Positions 54,646-63,846 of a stretch of DNA of 64,000 bases are shown here, piece after piece. Position 1 is the stretch's first letter. Each line of letters begins with the position of its first letter. The DNA lies in NCBI GenBank assembly GCA_943788875.1, contig CALSSA010000006.1, positions 372,001-436,000 on the forward strand, written 5' to 3'. This stretch comes from an uncultured Pseudomonadales bacterium (GTDB lineage Bacteria > Pseudomonadota > Gammaproteobacteria > Pseudomonadales > Porticoccaceae). The notes beneath the pieces are model-generated. The model did no database searches, had not been told where the DNA came from, and worked only from the letters and a program-made list of their open reading frames with translations. The position numbers and the translations under genes were made by a program.

Positions 54646-55208
54646 TGCTCTGTTCCCTGTGCTGATGCATTGTTAAAGGGGTGCGTCCCATCGTGTAGCC
54701 AAGAGGCGTGCTGAGGAGCGCGCTTGGTTTTGTCCCATTCATCCAGCATGGCTGGGGCCACTCGGTGCAGCTCTTCAAGCATTCCCGGCTGCGCTGTATT
54801 TGCCGCCAGCTCCAGACGATGGCCGCTGGGATCAAAGAAATAAATGGATTTGAAAATGGTATGGTCAATAGGCCCTAATACCTCCACACCTGCCGCTTCC
54901 AAACGTGCCTTGGCCTCAAGTAATGCATCCATATCAGCAACCTTAAAGGCGATATGCTGCACCCACTTGGGTGTGTTGGGGTCAACCCCCATATCTGGCG
55001 AATGGGGTATTTCGAAGAAGGCCAGCACATTGCCATTGCCTGCATCCATAAACACATGCATGTAGGGGTCGGGCTCTCCGGTTGAGGGAACTCGATCTTC
55101 GGCGATGGCCAGCTGAAAATCCATGGCCAATACCTGCTGATAAAACTCCACCGTTTGCTTGGCATTTTTACATCGATAGGCCGCGTGGTGAATACCCTGA
55201 ATATTCAT
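54642..55208 (-). CDS. VOC-family (glyoxalase/dioxygenase fold) metalloprotein in the tyrosine operon
   Basis: 188 residues starting at the ATG at 55208, chosen because CGGAGA lies 5 nt upstream; a longer frame from 55223 lacks a site. Two VOC modules span about 3-125, with potential metal ligands H7, E in FFEIPHS, H in VQHIAF and E in RLELA, then a 60-residue C-terminal tail with DEWDKTKRAPQHASW. Sits between hpd and fahA, where homogentisate dioxygenase is usually encoded. Could be an isomerase, lyase or atypical extradiol dioxygenase; undetermined. Confidence 0.75.
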   Translation of the reverse strand: MNIQGIHHAAYRCKNAKQTVEFYQQVLAMDFQLAIAEDRVPSTGEPDPYMHVFMDAGNGNVLAFFEIPHSPDMGVDPNTPKWVQHIAFKVADMDALLEAKARLEAAGVEVLGPIDHTIFKSIYFFDPSGHRLELAANTAQPGMLEELHRVAPAMLDEWDKTKRAPQHASWLHDGTHPFNNASAQGTEQ

Positions 55209-55226
55209 ATAATCTCCGTGCAATGG

Positions 55227-56324
55227 TTATGCAGTTTCAATAACGCCGCGATTGAGTTGATCCCGCTCTATGGATTCAAACAGCGCTTTAAAGTTGCCCT
55301 CGCCAAAGCCTTCATCTTTTTTACGCTGAATAAATTCAAAGAATACTGGGCCTATGAGTGCCTCGGAAAATATCTGTAATAACAGCCGAGGGTCGCCTTG
55401 CTGGGTAGAACCATCGAGCAAAATCCCTCTGGCCTGCAATTCAGCGGTTGGCTCGCCATGGTTGGGCAGGCGCTGTTCGAGCATTTCATAATAGGTTTCT
55501 GGTGGTGCTTTCATAAAAGCCAAACCCTGAGCCTTAAGCTGGTCCCAGGTGGCCAGAATATCATCACAGGAAAAAGCAATATGCTGAATACCTTCGCCGT
55601 TGTAAGCCATTAAGAACTCTTCAATTTGACCGCCGGCCGTGGCCTCTTCATTGAGAGGAATACGGATCTTGCCGTCTGGCGCCGACATGGCTTTTGATTT
55701 AAGGCCGGTGTACTCGCCAGTAATATCAAAATAGCGAATTTCGCGAAAGTTAAAAATATCTTCGTAGAAGCTGGCCCAGTGATCCATGCGTCCGCGATAG
55801 ACATTGTGGGTGAGATGGTCAATCACATTGAGGCCACAGCCACTGGGGTGGAGATCGGCGTTGTCGATAAACTCAAAATCGATATCGTAGATAGAGTCAC
55901 CGTCACCATAGCGGTCAATAAGATACAGGGGGGCGCCGCCTATACCTTTGATGGCCGGCAGCCGCAGCTGCATTGGCCCGGTGGGTATATCGACCGGCTG
56001 AGCGCCCATTTCAATCGCTCTGCTATAGGCCGCCTGAGCATTTTTTACCCGAAAGGCCATGCCGCAGGCAGAGGGACCATGTTCTTTGGCAAAATAATGG
56101 GCGTAGCTGCTGGGTTCGTAGTTGATAATAAAGTTGATATCGCCCTGACGAAATAACACCACGTCTTTGGAACGGTGATTGGCGATATGCACAAAGCCCA
56201 TCATGGTAAAAACCGGCTCTAAAATACCGCGTTCTGGCGCGGCAAACTCGACGAATTCAAAGCCGTCGAGGCCCATTGGGTTTTGCTTTATATCTCTGTC
56301 TTTGACTTTAGTGTTAGCGTTCAT
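55227..56324 (-). CDS. hpd: 4-hydroxyphenylpyruvate dioxygenase
   Basis: 365 residues, two VOC-type domains. Iron ligands: H in [10 protein letters not shown] region (about 176), H in [11 protein letters not shown] (about 254) and E in FFEFIQR (about 335). The C-terminal [17 protein letters not shown] segment is characteristic of Hpd. It converts 4-hydroxyphenylpyruvate to homogentisate. First gene of the minus-strand operon hpd-VOC-fahA-maiA, divergent from the MarR gene. Confidence 0.96.
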   Translation of the reverse strand: MNANTKVKDRDIKQNPMGLDGFEFVEFAAPERGILEPVFTMMGFVHIANHRSKDVVLFRQGDINFIINYEPSSYAHYFAKEHGPSACGMAFRVKNAQAAYSRAIEMGAQPVDIPTGPMQLRLPAIKGIGGAPLYLIDRYGDGDSIYDIDFEFIDNADLHPSGCGLNVIDHLTHNVYRGRMDHWASFYEDIFNFREIRYFDITGEYTGLKSKAMSAPDGKIRIPLNEEATAGGQIEEFLMAYNGEGIQHIAFSCDDILATWDQLKAQGLAFMKAPPETYYEMLEQRLPNHGEPTAELQARGILLDGSTQQGDPRLLLQIFSEALIGPVFFEFIQRKKDEGFGEGNFKALFESIERDQLNRGVIETA

Positions 56325-56358
56325 ACTGTATGCCTAAGTTCTGGATGACTAAATATTG

Positions 56359-56394
56359 GTTGTATTTGCAACTATTATTGGTTGCAATTACAAC
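56359..56394. promoter_or_regulatory. Tandem MarR-type operators between hpd and marR
   Basis: Two inverted repeats GTTG-N6-CAAC at 56359-56372 and 56381-56394, their starts 22 bp (two helical turns) apart, each preceded by TTG. They fill the short hpd/marR spacer and would let the adjacent MarR protein control both genes. Confidence 0.65.
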
Positions 56395-56416
56395 TAATGT
56401 CAAGCATTATCAGCAA

Positions 56417-56884
56417 ATGAGTAAAAACCATCAGTCAGCCCGCAAAATACTTCAGCTAGAGCGCTATTTTCCGTACCGGTTATCGATTCTGTCGAACCGT
56501 ATCAGTACGCTTATTTCTGAAACCTACAGTGCTAAGTTTGCTCTGAGCATTACCGAGTGGCGAATTATGGCAGTGTTGGGGGAGTATCCGGGGATCTCAG
56601 CAGATGAGGTTTCTCTGAAGACTCAGATTGAGAAATCTATTCTTAGCCGGGCTATTAGTAAGTTGCTGCAGCGCAAGCTACTGGAGCGGACATTTGATCC
56701 CGCCGATAAGCGCCGTTCAATGTTGCGCCTGACTAATACAGGGGTCGCGGTCTATGATGAGCTTGTACCCATGTCTTATGATTACGAGCAGGCACTGTTA
56801 ACCTGCTTTAGCGATACTGAGAGAGACCAATTTAGTGAGTTTATTGATCGTCTGTACCAGCATGCTGAAAAGGGTGCTAGTTAG
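56417..56884 (+). CDS. MarR-family transcriptional regulator
   Basis: 155 residues from the ATG at 56417; the in-frame ATG at 56330 would add 29 hydrophobic residues across the operators and is unlikely. Winged helix with ALSITEWRIMAVLGEYPG (about 41-58), recognition helix around KSILSRAISKLLQRKLLER and wing DPADKRRSMLRLT near 98-110. Divergent from hpd; probably responds to a tyrosine-pathway aromatic acid. Confidence 0.87.
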   Translation: MSKNHQSARKILQLERYFPYRLSILSNRISTLISETYSAKFALSITEWRIMAVLGEYPGISADEVSLKTQIEKSILSRAISKLLQRKLLERTFDPADKRRSMLRLTNTGVAVYDELVPMSYDYEQALLTCFSDTERDQFSEFIDRLYQHAEKGAS

Positions 56885-56893
56885 GATGGTCAA

Positions 56894-56921
56894 TAAAAAA
56901 CCCCAACCCTTGCGGGCTGAG
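56894..56921. terminator. Bidirectional terminator at repeat copy 3
   Basis: Minus strand CAGCCC-gcaa-GGGTTG flanked by CCT and GGGG with TTTTTT after; the plus strand also has TTTT after the stem, 10 bp past the marR stop. Confidence 0.8.
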
Positions 56922-56931
56922 GTTTTGTTAT

Positions 56932-56958
56932 TGGTGGAGGCGGCGGGAACTGCACTTA
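56932..56958 (-). repeat. tmRNA 3'-end-like repeat, copy 3
   Basis: 18-bp core as in copies 1 and 2, then CTGCACTTA as in copy 2. Further conserved bases (TGATTAG about 25 bp on) occur near copy 1 as well. The rest of 56959-57321 is AT-rich with no gene seen. Confidence 0.7.
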
Positions 56959-57321
56959 CACTATAAGTTACTGATTAGTAATGATATGTTTATATAGCAT
57001 ATCCTTCTGTGTTACTTCTTGTGTTGCTTAAAAAACACAATATTCCAGCTACAGATGGCCTCTCAATATAGATAGGATCGCCTATTAATCGAAACCGCAC
57101 AGACCTCAGCAAAATGCATAACCCTTTATAACTTTCTTTAAAAAACCCCCTGTTTTTGAGGTGATTTGTAATAAGCTTGTAAATCGTAAACCTTCATAAA
57201 TAAATGGGTTATACAAACTAGACTACTCCAACTCTATCGTCGCTGGAGGCTGTTTATCTCGGCGTTTGGGCTAGCGGCCTCGATCAGAAAAATATTTAAT
57301 TTAGAGTAAAGATACAGGCGA

Positions 57322-57621
57322 CTAAGTCTCCTCAACTGGTAATGCTTCTTCTGAAGCAGCTTTCTCTGCTAAAAAGGCTATGTCTTTTTTTAGCGGCTCT
57401 CTTACAAACTCCGGCATAGGCTGCGCGCTGACCAACACTCTTTGAGGTAAGTTATCTCTATTCAATATTGATGATCTCTGGAGCCCTTCACTGATAATAA
57501 GTTGTCGAGCAAAGTTTATATGCAGCGAAAAATATGCCGAGAAGTCCTCGAGACTATGCCAATTGTTACACCACTCAAGGTACAGCTCTCGATTACTCAA
57601 GATTAAATCTCCAAAATACAA
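57322..57621 (-). CDS. Small hypothetical protein
   Basis: 99 residues, soluble, no signal peptide or membrane segment. It contains a helical region (LYLEWCNNWHSLEDFSAYFS, about 13-32) and a C-terminal acidic tail ending in LPVEET. I do not recognise a family. The leader has GGAGA (plus-strand tctcc at 57608-57612) before the frame. Flanked by gene-poor AT-rich DNA on both sides, suggesting accessory content. Confidence 0.5.
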   Translation of the reverse strand: MYFGDLILSNRELYLEWCNNWHSLEDFSAYFSLHINFARQLIISEGLQRSSILNRDNLPQRVLVSAQPMPEFVREPLKKDIAFLAEKAASEEALPVEET

Positions 57622-57806
57622 AAGTTATGAAGCACACAAAACTTGTTGGTTACTTTCGGGATATTAGAACGGAAGATTTATTATCTTCACTTTTAAATTA
57701 ATGGCCTTTTTATTTAAATGCGCTCAGCCTACTTAGCAAAGCGAGTAGCGTTCTCTTCGTTATCATTTGAAATGACTACCAATAACTGGGGATCTATTGC
57801 CCAGCC

Positions 57807-59165
57807 TTATCTAGTTTTTTCTCTCATGGTTACAAACTCTTCTGCAGCAGAGGGATGAATACCCACAGTTGCGTCAAAATGGGCCTTTGTAGCACCTGCT
57901 TTTAAGGCAATACCCATACCCTGAATAATCTCAGCCGCATGTTCACCTACCATATGACAGCCCAGCACAATATCTGACTCTTCATCGACCACCAGCTTCA
58001 TAGTGATGCGCTCAGTGCCGCCACCCAGCGTCTGCAACATAGGCTTAAAGTCCGATAGATAGATCGCAATATCTTTATATTCTTCCCTCGCCTGTTCCTC
58101 GCTGAGACCTACAGTGCCGAATTCTGGCTGGCAGAATACGGCCGTGGGAATATCCCGATAATCAATAGTTGCGCTGCTATCACCAAACAGGTGATCAACC
58201 AACACCATGGCCTCTTGAATCGCCACCGGGGTTAACTGTACTCGGTCAATCACATCTCCCAAGGCATAAATACTGGGTTCAGCAGTGGCAAAATACTTAT
58301 CAACCTGAATGGAGCCATTGTCCCGCATCACCACATTGGTTGTTTCCAATCCCAGTCCGGCCGTATTGGCCTGACGCCCCGTGGCGTAAAGTACCAAGCC
58401 TGCCTCAAGATCTGAGCCATTATTTAAGATTACAGACAGCTGTTCATCAGTCTTGGTGATCTGATTAACCTCAGTGTTTAAATGGATATTGACGCCTTTG
58501 TCGACCATACCCTGCATAATTTTGTCACCCATTTCTACATCAAAGGACTTAAGCAGTTTAGGGCCACGATAGACCAAGTGGGTCTCTACCCCCAGACCGT
58601 TTAAGATGCCGGCAAACTCTACTGCTATATAGCCGCCACCAACCACCACAGCCTTATTGGGTAGCTTATCGAGGAAAAACATTTCATTAGAACTAAGCGC
58701 ATGTTCGCTACCGGGAAACTCTGGAATATAGGGCCAGCCGCCCGTCGCGACCAAAATAGTGCGAGCTTTGTAGGTCTTGCCATTAACGCTGACAAGGTTC
58801 GCCCCAGCCACGGTTGCTCGGCCATCAAAGAGATCAGCGCCACTGTTATCAATTAGATTATTGTAGATACCATTAAGGCGCTCAATCTCAGCGGTTTTGT
58901 TATCTCTTAAAGTTGCCCAGTCAAGCGTCGGCTGCTGGGGCACAGTCCAGCCAAATCCCGCGCTGGCATGAAATAACTCCGGGAACTGAGAGGCATAAAC
59001 AAATAGTTTTTTCGGCACGCAACCCACATTAACGCAGGTACCACCGAGGTAACGCTCCTCTGCCACAGCCACCTTTTTACCCTTAGATGCCGCCATCCGA
59101 GCCGCTCGCACCCCCCCTGAGCCCGCACCAATAACAAATAGGTCGTAGTCAAATTCCGTTGTCAT
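57807..59165 (-). CDS. gor: Glutathione-disulfide reductase
   Basis: 452 residues. FAD site GAGSGG at 13-18, redox-active disulfide C44/C49 in GGTCVNVGCVPKK, NADPH loop GGGYIAVEFAG near 175-185 and the C-terminal HPSAAEE base of the partner subunit. It keeps glutathione reduced in the cytosol using NADPH. The 5' end and leader are part of a 95-bp direct repeat whose second copy lies at 62837, showing that 3.6 kb was inserted just upstream of this gene. Confidence 0.95.
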   Translation of the reverse strand: MTTEFDYDLFVIGAGSGGVRAARMAASKGKKVAVAEERYLGGTCVNVGCVPKKLFVYASQFPELFHASAGFGWTVPQQPTLDWATLRDNKTAEIERLNGIYNNLIDNSGADLFDGRATVAGANLVSVNGKTYKARTILVATGGWPYIPEFPGSEHALSSNEMFFLDKLPNKAVVVGGGYIAVEFAGILNGLGVETHLVYRGPKLLKSFDVEMGDKIMQGMVDKGVNIHLNTEVNQITKTDEQLSVILNNGSDLEAGLVLYATGRQANTAGLGLETTNVVMRDNGSIQVDKYFATAEPSIYALGDVIDRVQLTPVAIQEAMVLVDHLFGDSSATIDYRDIPTAVFCQPEFGTVGLSEEQAREEYKDIAIYLSDFKPMLQTLGGGTERITMKLVVDEESDIVLGCHMVGEHAAEIIQGMGIALKAGATKAHFDATVGIHPSAAEEFVTMREKTR

Positions 59166-59251
59166 AAAAACATCTCCGTTAAATTAAATTATCTCGCTTG
59201 ATTAGGTGCGGCCGTCATCCGAATTGCCAATTTGGCAGTACCCCAATTAAT
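59156..59251. repeat. Direct repeat A: gor start and leader
   Basis: Contains the first three codons of gor (MTT), its ribosome site ACGGAGA, a palindrome (TGCCAA-A-TTGGCA) and an AT-rich end. About 90% identical to 62837-62927, with a 5-bp AAATT duplication in this copy. It forms the left border of the two-hydrolase insertion. The 59252-59349 remainder has no gene. Confidence 0.85.
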
Positions 59252-59349
59252 CGCGGCCGTCTCTTCGGTTAAGCCCTAAAATCAACTAATGAAATTGACT
59301 TTGACGATGCTCCGCTTGCTAGCGGGGGGATCCCCGCTAGTATCTAAAC

Positions 59350-60848
59350 TTACGGAAATACATGGGGCGGAATTGTCGCCAACACACCGCTGACGAAGTT
59401 ATCTACCCTGTTGTTAACCGGATTTTCTCTATTGGTTTCAACGTGATCACCGGTGGGAGAGAGATCAAATACATGAGGACTGTTGGGTTGATTATCGATT
59501 GCGTCACGCAAGTCATCATACATCCAGCCGCAGTTACTCAAGCCGGCGGCTGCGGCCTGGGGGATTGTCGATAATATGCCCCCGCGGTAGCCCCCGCAAC
59601 CAGGATCTTTCTCGCCGACAATGTACATGCTCGGTACCTCGACGAAGCCACCCTCGATTACTGCCTCAGGGTAGATGCCGAGGCCCAGGTAGTCATAACC
59701 TAACTTATCCATACCATCGGTGCGAAGGTCGCTCCCGGCGTTAAATACGTACCCCTCCTCGCCGACCAAGGCATCAAACATGTCGAATATCCTGGGGGGA
59801 GTGAATGCCCACGAGTCGGCCACGATCGCCGTCAGGTAAGTGCCTTCTTCCGCGTAGGCCTGTGACATGGCAAACACGCCAATCGAGCCCGCGCTGGTAC
59901 CGTGAGCGAAAACGTGAGTAGAAGGATAATTGGCCACAGTGTAGTCCATGGCCGCCATAGTGGCCTGCAAGCCGTTAACCTGCCTCTCTCCACCATTCGG
60001 GTTCGGGTTGTTCGGGTAGGGCGCACCCCTGCCGGCAGTAATTGTCGTGGTCACACATGGAGACCAGCAGCACCCGGTATCCTTCCTGCAGTCCGCCGTG
60101 TGAGTGTCGAATCCATCACCTCATCATTGCTCATCGTATTGTAAAGCAGATGGTTGTCTATAAGATCGTCGAATGTTTCTTCATGATTGAAGGTGTCCTG
60201 GGTCTGGGTCTTTACTGCCTGGTAAACCTGATCCTCATCAAACCAGCCATAGCCGCCGCCGTGCAAATAAGCCCACAGCGGTGCCTCGGCACCGGGATTA
60301 TTAGCGGGTTCCATGACAAAGAAGGTGTAGTTCCCAGACAAACCGCAGGTGTAGGCCTCATTGCGATAGAAGTTGAGTACCCAGGTATCAGAACCAATAG
60401 TGAGCGTTCTGGATTCGACAAGTGTGATCTGAAGTTTAGTTCGGCTGACAGTTAAATCCGGAGCAGGGGTGATTTCCACTTCAATGCTCACCGATTGTTC
60501 ACCGCCGGCACCACTACAGCTGAGCGAATAGGTTTTGTCTCCTGCGACGGCCTCTGTAACCGTTTCACTGCCAGAGAGCGCCTTATCACCGCTCCAGTCC
60601 CCCGATGCGGAGCAAGAGGTAGCATTCGAGGATGACCAAGTCAGAACCAATTCCGTGTTAACCCGAACCTGGTCCTGTGAGGATGACAAAGACAAAACTG
60701 GCAACGCCGGTGGCGGTGATGTCGTATTGGCTGCGCCACCTCCGCCACAACCTATCACTAAAAGCAAAAAACCGACCCCATTAAGGAGTGTTATGCCTTT
60801 AAAGTACTTTAGCAGGCCGCCTGTCTCCGAATCACATTTAGTATTCAT
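59350..60848 (-). pseudogene. Secreted alpha/beta-hydrolase lipoprotein, broken by two +1 insertions
   Basis: Paralogue of the intact gene at 61207. The N-terminal frame (60051-60848) has a lipobox (VIGC), a proline-rich linker and an Ig-like domain, then the conserved YRNEAYTCGLSGNYTFFV and WAYLHGGGYGW segments. The second frame (59350-60054) carries the serine nucleophile in AHGTSAGS and the final HVETN histidine. The frames join if one base is removed at about 60092 and another in the C-run at 60026-60029, restoring LQEGYRVLLVSMCDHDNY then GAPYPNNPNP. Error or early decay. Substrate unknown; pectin-acetylesterase-like architecture is possible. Confidence 0.75.
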
Positions 60849-60904
60849 ATTTGTATTCCCACCTCAGTTAACGTTTGTTTGCCCCTACCATAAACAGGTT
60901 CTGC

Positions 60905-61087
<183 letters not shown>

Positions 61088-61206
61088 AGAAACCTCCTTT
61101 TTATTCTCTTTTTGCACTGCGGATAGCCTGTTCTTCAACGCCCTACTCCAACGGATTTATGATCATAAAGTCAGGCACAAGTAATGGATTCTGTGGTCAA
61201 TCAGCA

Positions 61207-62718
61207 TCATCTTGTCGCCGGGAATTCCCCGAAGGGCGCAGGTGGGTTGTTTGCCAAAATATCACCGATAAAGGTGTCAACAATATCGTTTGCGACTGTC
61301 ACGTTGTTGGTTGGCACGTGGCCAAGACCGGGCAAGTTGGCGACCTGGTGCGGGCTGTTTGGCTGGGCATCTATTGAGTCGATGAGTCCTTGGGCCACCC
61401 ATTCGCAATTGTTCTGATCCGCGGCGGCAGCTTCTGGTATGGGTGGGAGATCCCAAAAACAGAAGGGGTCTTGTGTGCCGCCAACGAATAGCAGGGGCAC
61501 CTCAACAAAGCCAGCATCGATCCGGCCCTTGGGGGCGATAACATCACTGCGGCTGATATCACCGTAAAAACCTTGTTTTTCTCCAACGCCTTCGTAGGTC
61601 CAGCCCGGTTGACGCGGAGCCTGTCCCGGGTAAACTTCGAATAAGTCGAAAGCTCTTGGGCTCAAAATAGAATCCCCCACCACACCGGTGAGATATATAT
61701 TTTGCGCTGCGAAGCTCATCGCCAGGTTGTAAACACCCACCGAACCGGCACTGGTACCGTGGGCAAATACCTCGGTAGTCGGGTAATTCGCTACGGTATA
61801 TTCAACCGCCGCCATAGTGGCCTGCATACCGTTCACCTCGGCACCGGGGTTGGGATTGTTGGGGTATGGCGTGCCAAGACCAGAGTACTGGTCGTGGTCG
61901 CACATCGATACTATGACCACGCGATAACCCTCCTGGATGCGCCTTGTGAGAGTGATATCTTTCGGCTGTCCGTTCTCAACGGTGCGTCCTTGAAGTTGTA
62001 TTGTCAGGAGGTCATCGAAGGTTTCCTCGCGGTTCCAGGTGTCTTCGGTTTGATTGCCGACGGCTTGGTAATCCCCATTCTCGTCGTAAAAACCGGCGCC
62101 ACCGCCATGCAGGTAGACCCACAGGGGTGCTTCGTAGGTTTCGTCACCGCTCACTGGATTGACGACCATAAAGGTGTAATTGCCGCTGAGGCCGCAGCTG
62201 TAGGCATTGTTGCGATAGAAATCTAAATCAGAGGTGTAGCCGACGCTGAACAGGGTTTGTTCGCCGGCCAGCGTAATGGCATCGGTGCGCCGCTCTACGG
62301 CAAACTGGGGTGTCAGGTAGTACGTCTCACCTGTATCTTGAGCGGGTGGTAGAAGGCCGGTGGAGCCTTCGAAATCAGCGGTCTCGAGGCGGCAAGGTCC
62401 ACTGGTATCGCCGCACAATGCGCGATCCTTTTGCGTCCAGCCCTTGAATACGAACCCTGCTGCAGGCTCGGCAACAAAGGTTTCGTCAAACGCCACATCG
62501 CTGATGTCTATGGAGCAAATTTGTCCGGCTGGGCATTCGATTGCACCAGAGGTGGTAGTGACCCGGCCTTCAACAGGGCTTTCTATCTCGACGGTAGCAG
62601 GGATACCAGGCTCAGGCGTGGGCTCCAGATCTGTGTCTAAGCCCGCTGACGAGCCACCACCGCATGCAGAAACTACTGTGAGCGTGGATATCATAAGGAG
62701 TATGTATATGCGTTTCAT
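61207..62718 (-). CDS. Secreted alpha/beta-hydrolase lipoprotein
   Basis: 503 residues. Lipoprotein signal with lipobox VSAC near residue 19, a Ser/Gly and proline linker, a beta-rich domain (about 40-165, with cysteines in ECPAGQIC and CGDTSGPC) and the hydrolase domain: YLHGGGAGFYDENG near 203, SMCDHDQYSGLGTPYPNNP near 272, nucleophile in AHGTSAGSVGVY near 316 and base His near 480 (GLGHVPTN). Outer-membrane anchored. Probably an esterase; substrate unknown. Paralogue of the broken gene at 59350. Confidence 0.78.
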   Translation of the reverse strand: MKRIYILLMISTLTVVSACGGGSSAGLDTDLEPTPEPGIPATVEIESPVEGRVTTTSGAIECPAGQICSIDISDVAFDETFVAEPAAGFVFKGWTQKDRALCGDTSGPCRLETADFEGSTGLLPPAQDTGETYYLTPQFAVERRTDAITLAGEQTLFSVGYTSDLDFYRNNAYSCGLSGNYTFMVVNPVSGDETYEAPLWVYLHGGGAGFYDENGDYQAVGNQTEDTWNREETFDDLLTIQLQGRTVENGQPKDITLTRRIQEGYRVVIVSMCDHDQYSGLGTPYPNNPNPGAEVNGMQATMAAVEYTVANYPTTEVFAHGTSAGSVGVYNLAMSFAAQNIYLTGVVGDSILSPRAFDLFEVYPGQAPRQPGWTYEGVGEKQGFYGDISRSDVIAPKGRIDAGFVEVPLLFVGGTQDPFCFWDLPPIPEAAAADQNNCEWVAQGLIDSIDAQPNSPHQVANLPGLGHVPTNNVTVANDIVDTFIGDILANNPPAPFGEFPATR

Positions 62719-62836
62719 TGAACTGGACCTCTCGCTCTGTCTTCTTGAAATTTCACCGCGCTGGATAGCAAGGGCAAAAAAATGACACTATTTATTACTT
62801 GCAGGACGAATAATATTAAGTCCGTAAAGTGAACCT

Positions 62837-62927
62837 CTGTTGTCATGCAAACGTCTCCGTTAAATTATCTCGCTTGATTAGGTGCGGCCGTCATCCGAGT
62901 TGCCAATTTGGCAGCACCCCAATAAAT
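62837..62927. repeat. Direct repeat B: second copy of the gor start and leader
   Basis: Carries ATG and two or three gor-like codons (MTTE-like) that then run into unrelated sequence, the ACGGAGA site and the TGCCAATTTGGCA palindrome, ending 9 bp before the ligI stop. It forms the right border of the insertion that holds the two hydrolases and the dehalogenase relic. Confidence 0.85.
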
Positions 62928-62935
62928 TGGGCTGC

Positions 62936-63832
62936 TCAATTTTCCTCTGGCCAGCAGAGCCGCATCGGATTATCGACCAGCAGCTTGCGCTGCAATTCAG
63001 CAGTGGGTGCTATGCGCGGGATCATATCCACCAGATGGCCGTCATCTGGCATATGGGATTTCATATTGGGGTGAGGCCAGTCAGTGCCCCAGAGCACCCG
63101 GTCGGGGAAAAGTTCTACTACCCGTGCAGCAAAGGGAACAAAATCATCGTAACTTGGCGGTCCCTGTAAACTGAGTCGTTCAGGGCAGGTCACCTTGGTC
63201 CAGCAATTATCATTTTCCCGCAGTAGTTTTAAAAACAGCTCAAATTCCTCACCATCAATCTGTTTACTGCAATCAGGGCGGCCCATATGGTCGACCACAA
63301 CGACGGTATTGAGAGAGGCGAAGAAATCGTAATATTCAGGCAGGTCCGGAGCTTCAAAGTAAATAATAATATGCCAACCCAGCTTGGCGATGCGCTCGGC
63401 AACCGACTTAAGCACCTCCGGAGGAACCGGGTTAACCAGGCGTTTAACAAAGTTAAAGCGAACTCCACGCACACCGGCACTATGCATTTCTGCCAGTTCA
63501 GCATCAGAGATATCCGGTGACACCACGGCAACACCACGGGCCTTGCCATCTGAGTGAATCAGGGCATTAATCAGAGCGCTGTTATCGGTGCCATGACAGC
63601 TAGCCTGAACGATTACATTGCGCTCAAAACCCAGATGGTCGCGCAGTTCAAATAACCTTTCTTTTGGCCCGTCACAGGGGGTATATTTTCGGGTTGGCGA
63701 ATAGGGAAAATCATCGCCGGGGCCGAAAACATGGCAGTGGGCATCCACGGCGCCCGGGGGCGGTGTAAAGACCGGCTTGGATGGGTTGGGGTGAAAATCC
63801 AACCAGTTTGTATCTTTTTGAAACTTGCTCAT
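62936..63832 (-). CDS. ligI: 2-pyrone-4,6-dicarboxylate hydrolase (LigI)
   Basis: 298 residues of the amidohydrolase superfamily. GAVDAHCHVFGP near 27-38, HLGFERNVIVQASCHGTDN near 86-104, VRFNFVKRLVN near 145, VVDHMGRPD near 203 and WGTDWPHPN near 254 match LigI almost residue by residue, including the pyrone-binding arginines and catalytic Asp. It opens the lactone of PDC in the protocatechuate 4,5-cleavage (lignin/syringate) pathway. AGAGG overlaps the stop of the preceding gene. Confidence 0.92.
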   Translation of the reverse strand: MSKFQKDTNWLDFHPNPSKPVFTPPPGAVDAHCHVFGPGDDFPYSPTRKYTPCDGPKERLFELRDHLGFERNVIVQASCHGTDNSALINALIHSDGKARGVAVVSPDISDAELAEMHSAGVRGVRFNFVKRLVNPVPPEVLKSVAERIAKLGWHIIIYFEAPDLPEYYDFFASLNTVVVVDHMGRPDCSKQIDGEEFELFLKLLRENDNCWTKVTCPERLSLQGPPSYDDFVPFAARVVELFPDRVLWGTDWPHPNMKSHMPDDGHLVDMIPRIAPTAELQRKLLVDNPMRLCWPEEN

Positions 63833-63846
63833 TGCTTTATCAGCCT

